DNA of 64,000 nt, taken from positions 62,001 through 126,000 of the forward strand of contig NZ_JACHJI010000005.1 of the NCBI RefSeq assembly GCF_014203535.1. The letters are read 5' to 3'. Source of the DNA: Streptomyces griseomycini (GTDB lineage: Bacteria > Actinomycetota > Actinomycetes > Streptomycetales > Streptomycetaceae). The notes beneath the pieces were generated by a model. It worked only from the letters and a program-made list of their open reading frames with translations, was not told the origin of the DNA and did not search any database. Numbering within the stretch: the stretch's first letter is position 1; each line of letters starts with the position of its first letter. Shown piece after piece: positions 17,652 to 26,814 of this stretch. Position numbers and translations under genes: made by a program.

Positions 17652-18661
17652 GCGACCTCCTCGGGAACCGGCGGGTACGGCCCGTCGCAGGGGACGGACA
17701 CGAGGGCGGCCGGGCGCCGGGCGGCACCGCGGGCACGCAGCCGGGCGGCGACCACCCGGGCCAGCCCGTCGGCGGCGACCGCGGCACGGCGCCGGCGGGG
17801 AACCGCCGCGCGGCGGTGCACCGCCGCGTACCCGCCTCGGGCCACGGCGTCCAGGATGCCGCCGTACAGGACGAACGCGGTGCGGATGCAGGGGCGGGAG
17901 ACCGGGTCGAGCATCGCGAGTCCGGGCGCCGCGTCCCGGTACACGGCCCGCGTCAGCGCCTCGAACTCCTTCAGCGCCGCGGTGATGCGCCGGTCGCGGC
18001 GTCCGGTGTCGCGGCTCCACTGCAGCAGCGCCCGGTCGGCGCCGTGTGCGGCGAGCAGGTCCGCGGGCAGGTACACGCGTCCCCGGTCGAGGTCCTCGCC
18101 CACGTCGCGCAGGAAGTTGGTCAGCTGGAAGGCCACCCCGAGGGCGGCCGCGTGCGGCGCGGCCTCGTCCCGGGGGACGACCGTGCCCAGGACCGGGAGC
18201 ATCTGCAGTCCGATCACCGCCGCGGAGCCGTGCGTGTACCGGCGCAGGTCCGCGTAGCAGGCGTAGTCGGTGACCACCAGGTCGGAGCGCATGGCGGCCA
18301 TGAAGTCGGCGAAGTGGCCGTGGTCGATGCCGTACCGGCGCGCCGTGTCGGCGAGGGCCCGCACCACCGGCTCGCCGCTGTCGCCGTCCCGCAGCCCTCG
18401 GTCCAGCTCACGCTGGAGCGCGGACAGCTCGGCGTCCCGGCGCGCGGCGGACGCCCCGGTGCCGAGCGCGTCGACGATGTCGTCGGCCCAGCGGGCGAAG
18501 CCGTACAGGGCGTGCACGGCCGGCCGGCGTCCGGCGGGCAGGAGCCGGGTGGCGAGGAAGTACGTCCGGCCGTGCCGGGCGTTGAGCCGGCGGCACCGGT
18601 CGTACGCCTCGCGCAGCACCGGATCGGTGACGCCCGCCGCGTCGAGTTCCCGAGCGGTCAT
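17648..18661 (-). CDS. crtB: phytoene synthase
   Basis: Squalene/phytoene synthase family, 337 residues, the normal length. It condenses two geranylgeranyl diphosphates to 15-cis-phytoene. Both magnesium-binding aspartate motifs are visible: [12 protein letters not shown] (DxxxD) and the signature [42 protein letters not shown] marks the N-terminal family region. The start at 18661 overlaps the crtI stop as ATGA and has AGGAGG 7 bases upstream. It is the third gene of crtEIBV. Confidence 0.96.
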   Translation of the reverse strand: MTARELDAAGVTDPVLREAYDRCRRLNARHGRTYFLATRLLPAGRRPAVHALYGFARWADDIVDALGTGASAARRDAELSALQRELDRGLRDGDSGEPVVRALADTARRYGIDHGHFADFMAAMRSDLVVTDYACYADLRRYTHGSAAVIGLQMLPVLGTVVPRDEAAPHAAALGVAFQLTNFLRDVGEDLDRGRVYLPADLLAAHGADRALLQWSRDTGRRDRRITAALKEFEALTRAVYRDAAPGLAMLDPVSRPCIRTAFVLYGGILDAVARGGYAAVHRRAAVPRRRRAAVAADGLARVVAARLRARGAARRPAALVSVPCDGPYPPVPEEVA

Positions 18662-20187
18662 GCCGAGGCCTCCTGCGCACGGGGGAGAGGGGCGCGGGAC
18701 CGTCCCGGGCCGCCGGTGATCCGCGCCGCGGCCAGCTTCCCGGACAGCAGCACGGTCGGCACGCCGACGCCGGGAGTGGTGCCGCAGCCGGCCAGGACGG
18801 CGTTCTCGGTGCCGCGGACCAGGTTGCGGGGCCGGAACGGGCCCGTCTGGGCGAAGGTGTGGGCCGCCGAGAACGGCGTGCCGGCGGCGTGCCCCTGCGC
18901 GTGCCAGGTGGCGGGTGTGACCAGGCACTCCGCCTCGATCGCGGACCCGATGCCGTCCAGGCCGCGCCGTTCCAGTTCGCGCAGCAGTTCGTCCCGGTAG
19001 CGCGGGGCGAGGTCGGTCCAGGCGGCGGCGCCCGGCCCGATGTCGGTGTTGGGACACGGGGCGAGGACGTAGTGCAGGTGGCGGCCCGGCGGGGCGAGGG
19101 ACGGGTCGGTGGCGGTGGGCCGGGTGATGAGCAGCGACGGGTCGCTCATCAGCCGGCCGGTGCGGGTGAGCTCGTCGAAGGTGGTGCGCCAGGCGGCGCC
19201 GAAGGAGAGGGTGTGGTGCGCCAGGTGCGGCCAGGTCCGGTCGGTGCCCAGGTGCAGCACGACCGCGGACGGGGAGTGCCGCAGCCGCGCCGGACGCCGG
19301 GGCGCGCGGCCGAGCAGCCCGTAGGCGACGGGCAGGTCGGGGGTGAGGACGACCGCGTCGCAGGGGATGCGGTCCTGCCCGGTGACGACGGCGGTGACCT
19401 GCCCGCCGGAGCGTTCCAGCCGGGTCGCCTCGTGCCCGAACCGCAGCTCGGCGCCCGCGTCGGCGGCGGCGTCCGCCATGGCCCGCGGCAGTGCGTGCAT
19501 CCCGCCCCGCGGGAAGTACACGCCGGCGACGGTGTCCATGTAGGCGATGACGGCGTACGCGGCCAGGGCCCGGGCCGGCGGGACGCCCGCGTAGAGGGCC
19601 TGGAAGGAGAAGACGCGGCGCAGCCGCTCGTCCCGCAGGAAGCGCCCGATGCGCGCGTCCAGCCGCCCGAACCCGCCGAGCGCCGCGAGACGGGCGAGGT
19701 CGGCGCACAGCAGTCCCAGGGGCGAGTCGAAGTTGGCGTCGATGAAGCGGCGCATCTGGGCGCGGTGGAGCCGTTCCAGCCAGCCGCGCAGCCGCAGGTA
19801 GCCCCCGGCCTCACGGGCACCGGCGAAGCGCTCGACCTCCGCGGCCATCGCCTCGGCCCCGGTGTGCACGTCGAGGCTGCTCCCGTCGGCGAAGCGGGCC
19901 CGGTAGGCCGGGTGGAGCGGGACGAGGTCCACGCGCCCGCGCAAGCTGTCACCGACGGCGGCGAACGGTTCGTCGGCCAGGTCGGGCATGGTCAGCACGG
20001 TGGGGCCGGTGTCGATCCGGTACCCGCCGAGCTCCATGCGGCCCGCGCGTCCCCCGGGCAGCGGGTCCCGTTCGACGACGGTGACCCGGCGGCCCGCGCC
20101 CAGCAGGTGCAGGGCCGCCGACAACCCGGCCAGCCCGGCCCCCACGACGACGACGTGATCGGTGCGGCCCGGCACGGTGCGGGTCAT
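18658..20187 (-). CDS. crtI: phytoene desaturase (lycopene-forming type)
   Basis: CrtI family FAD enzyme of 509 residues, expected to turn phytoene into lycopene by four desaturations. N-terminal FAD motif [21 protein letters not shown] with [11 protein letters not shown]; the C-terminal bacterial-type signature [21 protein letters not shown] is intact. The start at 20187 overlaps the crtE stop as ATGA with GAGGAGG 7 bases upstream. It is distinct from the CrtI-like flavoenzyme at 13393-15042, which lacks the tight crt operon setting. Confidence 0.96.
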   Translation of the reverse strand: MTRTVPGRTDHVVVVGAGLAGLSAALHLLGAGRRVTVVERDPLPGGRAGRMELGGYRIDTGPTVLTMPDLADEPFAAVGDSLRGRVDLVPLHPAYRARFADGSSLDVHTGAEAMAAEVERFAGAREAGGYLRLRGWLERLHRAQMRRFIDANFDSPLGLLCADLARLAALGGFGRLDARIGRFLRDERLRRVFSFQALYAGVPPARALAAYAVIAYMDTVAGVYFPRGGMHALPRAMADAAADAGAELRFGHEATRLERSGGQVTAVVTGQDRIPCDAVVLTPDLPVAYGLLGRAPRRPARLRHSPSAVVLHLGTDRTWPHLAHHTLSFGAAWRTTFDELTRTGRLMSDPSLLITRPTATDPSLAPPGRHLHYVLAPCPNTDIGPGAAAWTDLAPRYRDELLRELERRGLDGIGSAIEAECLVTPATWHAQGHAAGTPFSAAHTFAQTGPFRPRNLVRGTENAVLAGCGTTPGVGVPTVLLSGKLAAARITGGPGRSRAPLPRAQEASA

Positions 20188-21551
20188 CGGCCGGCCTCCT
20201 CGGTCCCGTCGGCGTCCGGCGGGGGCACCGTCCCGTCCGCCGCGGAGGCCAGCAGCAGCCGCAGCCGCCGCCCGCCGTCCGGATCGAGGGGGACGCCGTC
20301 GGCGTACCGCAGCCCCCGGGCCACCAGCCGGCCGATCCTCGCCTCGACCGCGCCGCGGGCGCCGGTGCCCGTCAGGACCTCCCGCACCTCCTCCAGACCG
20401 GCCCGGGTGAGCGCGCCGCGGCCGAGTGAGCGGTCCAGCACGTCCAGGGCGCGCCGGTCGCCGGCGGCCGTGGCCCGCGCCCGGGCCACGGCGACGAGGT
20501 ACGTCGGCTTCCCCTCGCGGATGTCCCCGCCCACCGGTTTGCCGGTGTGCCGCGGATCGCCGAACACGTCGTCGAGGTCGTCGCGGAGCTGGAAGGCCAG
20601 GCCGGCGCAGCGGCCGGCCGAGCACAGCGCCTCCGTCGTGGCGTCGTCCGCGCCCGCGAGGGCGGCACCGAGGGCGATCGGCCGTTCCACGGAGTACAGG
20701 GCGCTCTTGAGGCACGCGGCGCGCAGCGCCCGCGGCAGGGAGCGCGAGTCCGTGGCCTGGCCGTGCAGGTCCAGGTACTGGCCGGCCACCATCTCCGTCC
20801 GCATGTCGGCCCACAGACGGCGCACCGCGACCGCGCTGCGGGGCGTGAGCGGGGTCTCGGCCAGGAGGTCGTCCGCCCAGGCGAGCGCCAGGTCCCCGGC
20901 GAGGATCGCGGCCGAACGGCCGAGGCGCTCGGCGCGTGCCGACGGTGTCCCGCCGCCGTACTGGGCGGCGACATCGGTGTGGAGGGCGGGCCGCGCGCGG
21001 CGCAGTGCCGAGTCGTCCATCACGTCGTCGTGGACGAGCGCACAGGTCTGCAGGAGCTCGAGCGCCGCACCGATCCGCAGGGCCGCCGCGACCGTGGGCC
21101 CGTCCCCGCCGCCGCAGGCGCGCAGCGCCCACCAGACGAAACGCGGGCGGGTGCGCTTGCCGCCCGCCCGCGTGAAGCGCGCGACCCGCCCGGCCAGGTC
21201 GTCGCCGAACAGCGGGTCCACGGCCCGCGCGCGGGCGATCCGGTCGGCCAGCACGTGGTCGAGCACGCGGCCGACCGCGGCGGGCACGTCCCGGTCCACG
21301 GCGCGTGCGTCACCGACACCCGCCGGAAGCGGGTCCCGCGCCGCGTCCGGCGGCGTGCCGGGTCCCCCGTCCGGCGGCGTGCCGGGTCCCCCGTCCGGCG
21401 GCACGTCGGATCCCTCGTCCGGCGGGTCGTCGGGCCCCTCGTCCGGCGGACCGGCGGGCCACGGCCGGCCGGCGGGCGCCGACAGGGGCACCGGGCGTGC
21501 GACGAGCAGCGGCCCCTCCGCGTGGTGATCCTTCGCCTGTGTGCGGCACAT
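20184..21551 (-). CDS. crtE: geranylgeranyl diphosphate synthase
   Basis: Trans-prenyltransferase that makes the C20 precursor of the carotenoid. 455 residues, about 100 more than a typical CrtE because of an N-terminal Pro/Asp/Gly-rich extension at about 30-70 made by 24-bp DNA repeats. The catalytic part starts near residue 85: LVHDDVMDDS is the first aspartate motif and LRDDLDDVFGD the second; GGKRTRP marks the diphosphate site. Start at 21551 has AGAGGA 7 bases upstream. First gene of the crtEIBV operon, divergent from crtYTU. Confidence 0.95.
   Translation of the reverse strand: MCRTQAKDHHAEGPLLVARPVPLSAPAGRPWPAGPPDEGPDDPPDEGSDVPPDGGPGTPPDGGPGTPPDAARDPLPAGVGDARAVDRDVPAAVGRVLDHVLADRIARARAVDPLFGDDLAGRVARFTRAGGKRTRPRFVWWALRACGGGDGPTVAAALRIGAALELLQTCALVHDDVMDDSALRRARPALHTDVAAQYGGGTPSARAERLGRSAAILAGDLALAWADDLLAETPLTPRSAVAVRRLWADMRTEMVAGQYLDLHGQATDSRSLPRALRAACLKSALYSVERPIALGAALAGADDATTEALCSAGRCAGLAFQLRDDLDDVFGDPRHTGKPVGGDIREGKPTYLVAVARARATAAGDRRALDVLDRSLGRGALTRAGLEEVREVLTGTGARGAVEARIGRLVARGLRYADGVPLDPDGGRRLRLLLASAADGTVPPPDADGTEEAGR
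21345..21445. repeat. 24-bp tandem repeat inside crtE
   Basis: Units start at 21345, 21369, 21393 and 21417 with GTCCGGCGG; the first two are identical and the others degenerate, with a partial fifth. Being 24 bp long they keep the crtE frame and code 8-residue Pro/Asp/Gly units. Confidence 0.9.
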
Positions 21552-21789
21552 CCCGGTTCCTCTCGTCCTGGCCACGGATCGCTCCGCCACCCCCGGTCCT
21601 TCCGCCCGCACCCCGTACGCGGATGCGGAACGGGCCGGACCGGCTGCCGGCGCATGCCTTCCCCGCACACCCCACCGCCTCACCGGGCCCCGTCCGTCAC
21701 ACGTCCGAGTGACCCGCATCCGATCGGGCACACAGGCAGGAATGCTGGCCAGGTGAGTGCGAGCCGAAGAACGGAAGGAGGACGCCGTC
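21552..21789. promoter_or_regulatory. divergent crtE / crtY control region
   Basis: The 238 bp between the two carotenoid operons must hold both promoters. An 18-bp inverted repeat, GTCACACGTCCGAGTGAC (21696-21713), is the best operator candidate. No convincing -35/-10 pair was read. In S. coelicolor and S. griseus these operons depend on dedicated light- or stress-responsive regulators; neither a litR/CarH-type activator nor a crt sigma gene lies in this window. Confidence 0.55.
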
Positions 21790-22986
21790 GTGCCGGAGGC
21801 GGAGGTGGTCATCATCGGGGCGGGAGCCGCCGGACTGTCCCTGGCCCACCGTCTGGCGCGCACCGCGCCGGGGAGGCGCACGCCGTCGGTGGTCCTGGTG
21901 GACGCCCCACCCGGTCCGCTGCGTCCGCCGCGCCGGACGTGGTGCTTCTGGGAGCCCGGCGGGGGCCGTTTCGACGCCGCGCTCACGTCGGACTGGCGGC
22001 ACCTCAGGGTGCGACCCCCCTCGGGCGCCGCGGTCGAGGGGGACATCGCCCCGCTGCGCTACAAGATGATCCGCTCCGACGACTTCGAGCACCTGGTCGC
22101 GCACGACCTGGCCGGGAGCACGGCCGTACGGCGCCTGGAGGCGACCGTCGAGGCCGTGGAGGACGTCCGCGGGGGAGCCCACGTCCACCTGCGGGACCCG
22201 GCCGGCCGGCCGGACGTCCTGCGGGCCCGCTGGGTCTTCGACTCACGCCCCCCGGGCAGCCTGCCCGCCGCCCGCACCACGCTCCTGCAGCACTTCCACG
22301 GCTGGTTCGTCCGCACCGCCCGCCCGGCCTTCGACCCCCGCACCGCGGAACTGATGGACTTCCGCACCCCCCAGCCCGCGAGGGGCCTGTCGTTCGGCTA
22401 CCTCCTGCCCGTGAGCCGCGACGAGGCGCTGGTGGAGTACACGGAGTTCTCCCCGCGCCCCCTGACGGCGAGCGGGTACGAGGCGGCGGTGCGGCAGTAC
22501 GCCGAGGAAGTGCTCCGTCTCGGCGAACTCCAGGTCCTGTCCACCGAGACGGGCGTCATCCCGATGACCGATGCCCCGATGCCCCGGCGGGTCGGCGAGT
22601 CGGTCTTCCGCATCGGTGCCGCCGGCGGCGCCACCCGCCCCTCGACCGGCTACACCTTCGCCGGGATCCAGCGGCAGACGAGCGCCGTCGCCGCCGCCCT
22701 CCGCCGGGGCCGCCGCCCGGTGCCGCCGCCCGCGCACCCGGCCCGCTCCCGGGCCATGGACGCCGTACTGCTGCGCACCCTGGACAGCGGCCGGACCGAC
22801 GGTCCCGCGCTCTTCTCCCGCCTCTTCGCCCGCGTGCCCATGCGGCAGCTCCTGCTCTTCCTCGACGGCCGCACCCGGTTCCACCAGGACCTCGCCGTCG
22901 GCCTGCGCGCCCCCGCCGGCCCGATGCTCCGCTCGGCGCTGGAGCTCCCCCTGCTGCCCCGCCGCCCGTTCGACGACGGCCCCTGA
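21790..22986 (+). CDS. crtY: lycopene beta-cyclase
   Basis: CrtY-type flavoprotein, 398 residues, cyclising lycopene to β-carotene. N-terminal motif VVIIGAGAAGLSLAHRLA; a characteristic TWCFWEP; later ATRPSTGYTFAGIQRQ and the C-terminal RMFA-like FSRLFARVPMRQLLLFLDG seen in bacterial cyclases. GTG 21790 is preferred over GTG 21757 because AAGGAGG sits 8 bases before it. First gene of crtYTU, 36 bp before crtT. Confidence 0.93.
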   Translation: MPEAEVVIIGAGAAGLSLAHRLARTAPGRRTPSVVLVDAPPGPLRPPRRTWCFWEPGGGRFDAALTSDWRHLRVRPPSGAAVEGDIAPLRYKMIRSDDFEHLVAHDLAGSTAVRRLEATVEAVEDVRGGAHVHLRDPAGRPDVLRARWVFDSRPPGSLPAARTTLLQHFHGWFVRTARPAFDPRTAELMDFRTPQPARGLSFGYLLPVSRDEALVEYTEFSPRPLTASGYEAAVRQYAEEVLRLGELQVLSTETGVIPMTDAPMPRRVGESVFRIGAAGGATRPSTGYTFAGIQRQTSAVAAALRRGRRPVPPPAHPARSRAMDAVLLRTLDSGRTDGPALFSRLFARVPMRQLLLFLDGRTRFHQDLAVGLRAPAGPMLRSALELPLLPRRPFDDGP

Positions 22987-23022
22987 CCCGCACCCGCCCG
23001 CCCCTCTGCTCCGGGAGACCGC

Positions 23023-23754
23023 ATGACCCTGCTGCGCGACGAGGACCTCGCCGCCGCGTTCGACCACGCCGCCCGCAGTTACGACGCCCTGGTGGCCGCC
23101 AACCCCGGCTACCACGCCCAGCTGCGCCGCTCGGCACGCCGGCTCGGCCTGCCCCGCCAGGGCCGGGACCTGCACGTGCTGGACCTCGGCTGCGGCACCG
23201 GCGCGTCGACCGCCGCCCTCGCCGCCGTGCTGCCGAAGGCGCGGATCACCGCCGTGGACGCCTCCGCCGGCATGCTGGAACGGGCCGCCGCCAAACCCTG
23301 GCCGGACGGCGTGACGTTCACCCGGGCGCCGGCGGAAGGACTGGCGGAGGCAGGCGTGAAGGGGCCGTTCGACGCGGTGTTCGCCGCCTACCTCTTCCGC
23401 AACGTCCCCGACCCCGACGCCGTGCTCGCCGCGGTGCGCGCCCTGCTCGCCCCCGGCGGACGGCTCGGCGTGCACGAGTACACCCTCGGCGGGCGCCGGG
23501 TGGACCGCGCGGTGTGGACCCTGGTGTGCCGCGGCATCGTCCAGCCGGCGGCCACCGCGCTGGGGGACGGCGCGCTCTACCGCCACCTGTGGCGCAGCGT
23601 CGTGGAGTTCGACACCGCCGGCCGTTTCGGGGACCGGCTGCGCGCGGCCGGGTTCGACCGCGTGCGCTGTCTGCCCCTGCCGGGCTGGCAGACGGGCATC
23701 ACCCACACCTTCGTCGGCCGCCGTCCCCTCACCGGGCCGGAGGGAGCGCGATGA
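23023..23754 (+). CDS. crtT: class I SAM methyltransferase of the crt cluster
   Basis: A 243-residue methyltransferase with motif I VLDLGCGTGASTAAL, acidic TAVDASAGML and post-motif FDAVFAAYLFRNVPDPD. It is the crtT position of Streptomyces crtYTU clusters; its precise substrate there is unsettled, since CrtU itself performs the ring methyl shift. ATG 23023 follows GGGAGACC. It overlaps crtU by 4 bp (ATGA), so the two are translated together. Confidence 0.88.
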   Translation: MTLLRDEDLAAAFDHAARSYDALVAANPGYHAQLRRSARRLGLPRQGRDLHVLDLGCGTGASTAALAAVLPKARITAVDASAGMLERAAAKPWPDGVTFTRAPAEGLAEAGVKGPFDAVFAAYLFRNVPDPDAVLAAVRALLAPGGRLGVHEYTLGGRRVDRAVWTLVCRGIVQPAATALGDGALYRHLWRSVVEFDTAGRFGDRLRAAGFDRVRCLPLPGWQTGITHTFVGRRPLTGPEGAR

Positions 23755-25316
23755 CCCCCCTCCACCGCCCGGACGCCGCCCGCCGCGGCCGGGACCGCCG
23801 CGCCCGCGTGCTGACGCCGCCGCCCGGGGCACGGCGGATCGAGGGCGCCCGTCCGACGACCGCCGTCGTCGGCGGCGGCATCGCCGGTCTGGCCGCCGCG
23901 ACCGCGCTGGCCGAGCGCGGAGCGGCCGTGACGCTCTACGAGCGCGAACCCTTCCTGGGCGGGCGGGCCGGAGGGTGGCCGGTCGACCTGGACGACGGCA
24001 CCCCGGTCACCATGAGCCGCGGTTTCCACGCGTTCTTCCGCCAGTACTACAACCTGCGCGGTCTGTTGCGCCGTACCGATCCCGGTCTGGAACGGCTCAC
24101 CGGCCTGCCGGACTACCCGCTCCGCCACAGCGGAGGGCCGCGGGACGGCTTCCGCCGCGTCCCGCGCACCCCGCCCTGGAGCGCGCTCGGCTTCGTGGCG
24201 CTCAGCCCCTCCTTCGGCCTGCGCGACCTGCGCCGCATGAACCCGGTCGCCGCGCTCCCGCTGCTCGACGTCCGCGTTCCCGAGGTGTACGAACGCCTCG
24301 ACGGCACCAGCGCCCACGACTTCCTCGAAGCCGTCCGCTTCCCGCCCGCCGCCCGGCACCTGGCGTTCGAGGTGTTCTCCCGCAGCTTCTTCGCCGACCC
24401 GCGGCAGCTGTCGGCGGCCGAGATGGTCCTGATGTTCCACATCTACTTCCTCGGCTCCGCCGAGGGCCTGCTGTTCGACGTGCCCCGTGCGCCCTTCCCC
24501 GCGGCCCTGTGGGAACCGCTCGCCGGGTACCTGCTCCGGCACGGCGCCGAGATCCGCACCTCCACGGCCGTCGAGACGATCGTCCCCGCCGGGGACGGCG
24601 GCCACGAGGTCGCCACCGCCGACGGGGCACGACGGCACGACACCGTCGTGCTCGCCCTGGACACCGCGGGACTGCGGTCCCTGGTCGCCCGCTCCGGCCG
24701 CCTGGGCGACGGCCCTTGGCGAGAACGCGTCGCACGCCTGCGCAACGCCCCGCCGTTCCTCGTCACCCGCCTGTGGCTGGACCGGCCCGTCGCCCCTGAC
24801 CGGCCGGGCTTCCTGGGCACCAGCGGGTACGGCGGCCTCGACAACATCAGCGTGCTGGACCGCTACGAGGACGAGGCGGCCCGCTGGGCCGCGCGCACCG
24901 GGGGCTGCGTGGTCGAACTCCACGCGTACGCGGTGCCCCCCGAGGCCTCCCGGGAGACCGAGCAGAAGCGGCTGATCGACCAGCTGCACCGCGTCTACCC
25001 GGAGACGCGCGGGGCCGGGATCGTCGACGCCCGGCACGAGTGGCGGTCCGACTGCCCGCTGTTCCCCGTCGGGGGGTACGCCGACCGGCCGACGGTGCGC
25101 ACACCGGATCCCGGCGTGGTGGTGGCCGGCGACCTGGTGCGCACCGACCTGCCCGTGGCGCTGATGGAACGTGCGGCGACGACCGGGTTCCTGGCCGCCA
25201 ACGCCCTGCTGGAGCGCTGGGGGGTGCGCGGACAGACGGTGTGGACCGTGCCCGACCGGGGACGCGGCGCCGTGCTGCGGGCCCTGGCCAAGTGGGGGAG
25301 ACGATCGTCGTACTGA
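23751..25316 (+). CDS. crtU: isorenieratene synthase (β-carotene desaturase/methyltransferase)
   Basis: CrtU aromatises both β-ionone rings of β-carotene, with methyl migration, to give isorenieratene. 521 residues. FAD motif TAVVGGGIAGLAAATALAERG with LYEREPFLGGRAGGW; FHAFFRQYYNLRGLL and the C-terminal GVVVAGDLVRTDLPVALMERAATTG are typical of CrtU and related desaturases. The start overlaps crtT as ATGA. Its stop is only 7 bp from the convergent STAS gene, with no clear terminator, so read-through between carotenoid and signalling genes is possible. Confidence 0.94.
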   Translation: MTPLHRPDAARRGRDRRARVLTPPPGARRIEGARPTTAVVGGGIAGLAAATALAERGAAVTLYEREPFLGGRAGGWPVDLDDGTPVTMSRGFHAFFRQYYNLRGLLRRTDPGLERLTGLPDYPLRHSGGPRDGFRRVPRTPPWSALGFVALSPSFGLRDLRRMNPVAALPLLDVRVPEVYERLDGTSAHDFLEAVRFPPAARHLAFEVFSRSFFADPRQLSAAEMVLMFHIYFLGSAEGLLFDVPRAPFPAALWEPLAGYLLRHGAEIRTSTAVETIVPAGDGGHEVATADGARRHDTVVLALDTAGLRSLVARSGRLGDGPWRERVARLRNAPPFLVTRLWLDRPVAPDRPGFLGTSGYGGLDNISVLDRYEDEAARWAARTGGCVVELHAYAVPPEASRETEQKRLIDQLHRVYPETRGAGIVDARHEWRSDCPLFPVGGYADRPTVRTPDPGVVVAGDLVRTDLPVALMERAATTGFLAANALLERWGVRGQTVWTVPDRGRGAVLRALAKWGRRSSY

Positions 25317-25323
25317 CGAAGCG

Positions 25324-25737
25324 TCAGCCGGTGGGCCGCCGGTCGCCGGAGGCCGGACGGGCTGGGCCTCCGGTCGCGGCCCTCCCTTCCTCCCGCGCCC
25401 CGCCCTCCGCGACCGCGGCGGTGAGATGCCCGAGCACGTCGGTCCGGTGGAGGACGCGGTCGAGGACCCCGGGCCGGTTGTCCAGGCGCAGGGTGACGCG
25501 GGCGGCGCTGGTGTGACGGTGGATCACCAGCAGCGCGGACAGGCCCAGCGGACCGATGCGCACCAGGTCGCGGAAGTCCAGCCGCACCTCGCGCGGCGGC
25601 GTCTCCCCGGTGAGGTGGGCGACCACGACGTCGATCAGCTCCGAGCCGCTGACGTCGTCGGGTTCCCCGGCCACGGACACGGTCAGCGTGGCGGTTTGCG
25701 GAACCGGGTGGAGGCGGGTGCCGGGAGACCGGCTCAT
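25324..25737 (-). CDS. STAS domain protein (anti-sigma factor antagonist-like)
   Basis: A 137-residue protein with a STAS fold at about 15-110 (TLTVSVAGEPDDVSGSELIDVVVAHL … LDFRDLVRIGPLGLSALLVIHR). The segment normally reading D-x-S-G-L is IGPLGLSAL, so the phosphorylatable serine position is shifted or lost compared with SpoIIAA/RsbV; this should temper the antagonist call. The C-terminal 30 residues are a Gly/Arg-rich tail. The start overlaps the cobalamin-binding gene as ATGA. It is the last gene of the phosphatase, B12-sensor, STAS operon and a probable downstream partner. Confidence 0.83.
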   Translation of the reverse strand: MSRSPGTRLHPVPQTATLTVSVAGEPDDVSGSELIDVVVAHLTGETPPREVRLDFRDLVRIGPLGLSALLVIHRHTSAARVTLRLDNRPGVLDRVLHRTDVLGHLTAAVAEGGAREEGRAATGGPARPASGDRRPTG

Positions 25738-26804
25738 ACGGGGGCGGCGGGGGCGGACCGGCCGCCGAGGTGCGCCGCGCCCCCGCGGACCAGGCGGAGG
25801 CCGCGGGGGAGGTCGTGCACCTGCTCGGCCAGGACGGCCAGTCCGGTCACCAGGGAGTGCACGGGAACGCCCCGCGCCGACAGGACCTCGGCCGTCCAGC
25901 CCAGGAAGCCGGTGAACACCTCCGCGTCGTCCACGTACAGGGCGGTGGCCAGGAAGTCGACGATGTGGCCGAGGTCCTCCGCGGTCCGCTCCCGTTGCGC
26001 GTCGCTGTGGCGGCGCATGGCCGGGAAACGGTCCTCCAGTTCCGTCAGCACCTGCTTGACCAGCCGGCTGCGCGACTGGACCACCGTGGTGTACTCCTGG
26101 TCGGCCAGGTGCGGCAGGTCGTCGACCGCCTGTCTGATCGTCCTCGGCCTCGGCAGGCCGGCCTCCAGCACGGCGGCCGCGCCGCGGGCGTCCGAGGCCC
26201 ACGCGTCGGCACCGAGGACCCGGGCGTACCGGCCGTCCCGGCCGAAGGCCCTGCCCCCGGCCAGGACGGATACGCCGACGGCCTGGCAGGCGGTGATGGC
26301 CGCGTGCGCCGTCGGCAGGTGGGTGGGGACCGACCCGGAGAGCAGGACGGCGTCGGAGCTGGTCCGGTGCTGATGGGCGACCAGGCGCGGCGTGGGGGTC
26401 TGGGCGCCGAGGTAGTCGACCTGCCAGCCCCGCAGCCGCAGGACCTCGGCGACGAGACGGGCCGGGAAGGCGTGCCATTCGCCGTCGACGCAGCTGACCG
26501 TCACCCGCCCGCGGCGGGGAGGGGAAGTCCTGTGCGCCGCCGGACGGTGGACGAGGGCGGTGATCACCCGCTCGTTGATCGCCGTGGCGGCGTGCTCCCG
26601 GGCCACGGTGATCCGGTCCGCGGCCCACTCGGCACCGATCCTCTCCTGCACCGCCGCGACGACGTCGAGCAGCAGGTCCTCCTCCTCCCACCCCGCGCCG
26701 GAGCCGGCACGGACCACGTCGACGGCGTCGTGCTCGCTGCCCTCGATCACCGCCTGCCAGAGCCCGTCGCGCAGATCGGCGGCCGACGCGCGGATCCCGC
26801 TCAC
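25734..26804 (-). CDS. cobalamin-binding protein with CarH-type photoreceptor signature
   Basis: Soluble 356-residue protein. A helical cap domain at about 10-90 is followed by a B12-binding Rossmann domain at about 98-215 and an all-helical domain at about 225-345 of unknown ligand. The cap has W60, V67, E70 and H71, i.e. W-x9-EH with V at +7, the spacing of the adenosylcobalamin pocket of CarH. His111 in GEWHAF is the likely lower ligand of cobalt. There is no DNA-binding domain, so output must be through partners: the PP2C gene ends 10 bp upstream and the STAS gene overlaps by 4 bp. The C-terminal helical domain resembles the layout of photocobilins (B12 plus bilin), which I infer rather than show. 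GTG 26804 follows GAGGAGGACCGG. Confidence 0.82.
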   Translation of the reverse strand: MSGIRASAADLRDGLWQAVIEGSEHDAVDVVRAGSGAGWEEEDLLLDVVAAVQERIGAEWAADRITVAREHAATAINERVITALVHRPAAHRTSPPRRGRVTVSCVDGEWHAFPARLVAEVLRLRGWQVDYLGAQTPTPRLVAHQHRTSSDAVLLSGSVPTHLPTAHAAITACQAVGVSVLAGGRAFGRDGRYARVLGADAWASDARGAAAVLEAGLPRPRTIRQAVDDLPHLADQEYTTVVQSRSRLVKQVLTELEDRFPAMRRHSDAQRERTAEDLGHIVDFLATALYVDDAEVFTGFLGWTAEVLSARGVPVHSLVTGLAVLAEQVHDLPRGLRLVRGGAAHLGGRSAPAAPV

Positions 26805-26814
26805 CCGGTCCTCC

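Noticed and set aside
20547-25316. A 1589-codon open frame on the plus strand across crtE and crtYTU
   Set aside because: Only its last part is real: from 23751 on it is crtU. Upstream it is antisense to crtE and out of frame with crtY and crtT, a result of the very high GC content.
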